NCBI GenBank assembly: GCA_021793595.1 | Contig: JAJYSL010000259.1 | Span: 1 to 6,286 of the forward strand | DNA length: 6,286 nt | DNA from: Acidobacteriota bacterium | GTDB taxonomy: Bacteria; Acidobacteriota; Terriglobia; Terriglobales; Acidobacteriaceae | Reading direction: 5' to 3' | Shown: piece after piece, positions 5,708 to 6,286 of the stretch | Position numbering within the stretch: position 1 is the stretch's first letter | Layout: the number at the start of each line of letters is the position of its first letter | Notes under the pieces: generated by a model | What the model saw: the letters and a program-made list of their open reading frames with translations, nothing else | What the model was told of the DNA's origin: nothing | Database searches by the model: none | Position numbers and translations under genes: made by a program

Positions 5708-6286
5708 ATGGGAATCTTTCACACACAGTTCGTGCTGCCTTTTATTGAACCGGAACGATATGCCGGCGTGGCCGGACGTCTGCGCCGGATCAGAAAATTC
5801 GAACGCATGCCGGAAAAACAGCAGCGCAAGATCCAGCAGGATCGACTGCGTAAATTGCTGGAGCACGCGTACGCCTCGGTTCCTTACTATCGCAAGCAGT
5901 TTGACGAAGCCGGCTTTCACCCTCGTCAGGCGCGCGTCGATCGTCCTCTGCCGCTGCCGATTTTGACACGCGAGCAGCTTCGCAGCGCCGAGGCGTGGCT
6001 TCTTTCCACCGCCTGCCCGCCGGAAGATCTTCGCGTCTCCGCCACCGGCGGCGCCACGCGCCTTCCCATTCGCTTTTATCGCGACCTGAATGGCGTCCGC
6101 GACAAGATTGCCTTGAAACTGAGGCTGGATGAATGGGCCGGCTACGAGCCCGGTGATCCGGCCATGATGCTCTGGGGCGCACCAACATCTCAAAGCAACG
6201 AGTCCGTTGGAAGATGGCGCATGGATGAGGGCGTGTATATGCGCCAAACCCCGCCGCCCCCAGGAGTCATCGGACCCAAGGTGCTG
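5708..6286 (+). CDS. Second CapK/PaaK-like adenylate-forming protein, partial (3' end outside window)
   Basis: The frame is open from ATG 5708 to the last base (193 codons) with no stop, so the C-terminal half lies beyond the window. AAAAGG (5699-5704) sits just before the ATG, and the gap from the previous stop is 11 bases, so it belongs to the same operon. The N-terminal half is a paralogue of the preceding gene. AYASVPYYRKQFDEAGFHP (54-72) matches AYRYVPFYRHRMTEAGITP (70-88) of the first, then PILTREQL matches PVLTKRDI, and the phosphate loop TGGATRLP (113-120) matches TGGSTGSP. In this loop the usual second-to-last Gly is Arg (R118), which may change nucleotide handling. The rest of the adenylation motifs cannot be judged. 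Its role is probably a divergent partner of the first CapK-like enzyme in polysaccharide modification; this is inference. Confidence 0.85.
   Translation, partial: MGIFHTQFVLPFIEPERYAGVAGRLRRIRKFERMPEKQQRKIQQDRLRKLLEHAYASVPYYRKQFDEAGFHPRQARVDRPLPLPILTREQLRSAEAWLLSTACPPEDLRVSATGGATRLPIRFYRDLNGVRDKIALKLRLDEWAGYEPGDPAMMLWGAPTSQSNESVGRWRMDEGVYMRQTPPPPGVIGPKVL

Noticed and set aside
5570..6247. Minus-strand 225-codon frame across the two CapK-like genes
   Set aside because: It is antisense to two related genes whose forward translations share family motifs.

Overview
This window reads as part of an exopolysaccharide or cell-surface polysaccharide locus of a moderately GC-rich bacterium. The best guess is Acidobacteriota (class Terriglobia). 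That rests on the style of the regulator's C-terminal DNA-binding region, on a small protein resembling the DUF6982 family, and on a deacetylase next to CapK-type adenylating enzymes. It is an inference from protein flavour, because no rRNA or other marker gene is present. All recognised genes lie on the + strand.

Layout. Positions 1-690 hold no gene I can recognise; this stretch is poorer in GC and rich in stop codons. Next comes a two-gene regulatory unit: a sigma-54-dependent response regulator (691-2100, GTG start) and a small DUF6982-like protein (2135-2602) 34 bases later. A 485-base non-coding gap follows (2603-3087). Near its end is a well-formed -24/-12 (sigma-54) promoter at 3025-3040 with correct GG-N10-GC spacing. 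Downstream is a tightly packed biosynthetic operon: a membrane-anchored NodB-type polysaccharide deacetylase (3088-4284), a CapK/PaaK-type adenylate-forming enzyme overlapping it by 4 bases (4281-5696), and a second, divergent CapK/PaaK-like gene (5708 to the right edge), which is cut off by the window end.

How the parts may work together. The regulator keeps the GAFTGA loop that contacts sigma-54, plus both Walker motifs, so it should be a working activator. The sigma-54 promoter in front of the deacetylase is a natural target. The simplest model is that a phosphorylated (or otherwise activated) regulator turns on polysaccharide modification genes from 3025-3040. This resembles the logic of PrsK/PrsR-RpoN control of exosortase-associated exopolysaccharide genes in Proteobacteria. 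No sensor kinase, exosortase, PEP-CTERM protein or glycosyltransferase is inside the window, so the link to that system stays an inference.
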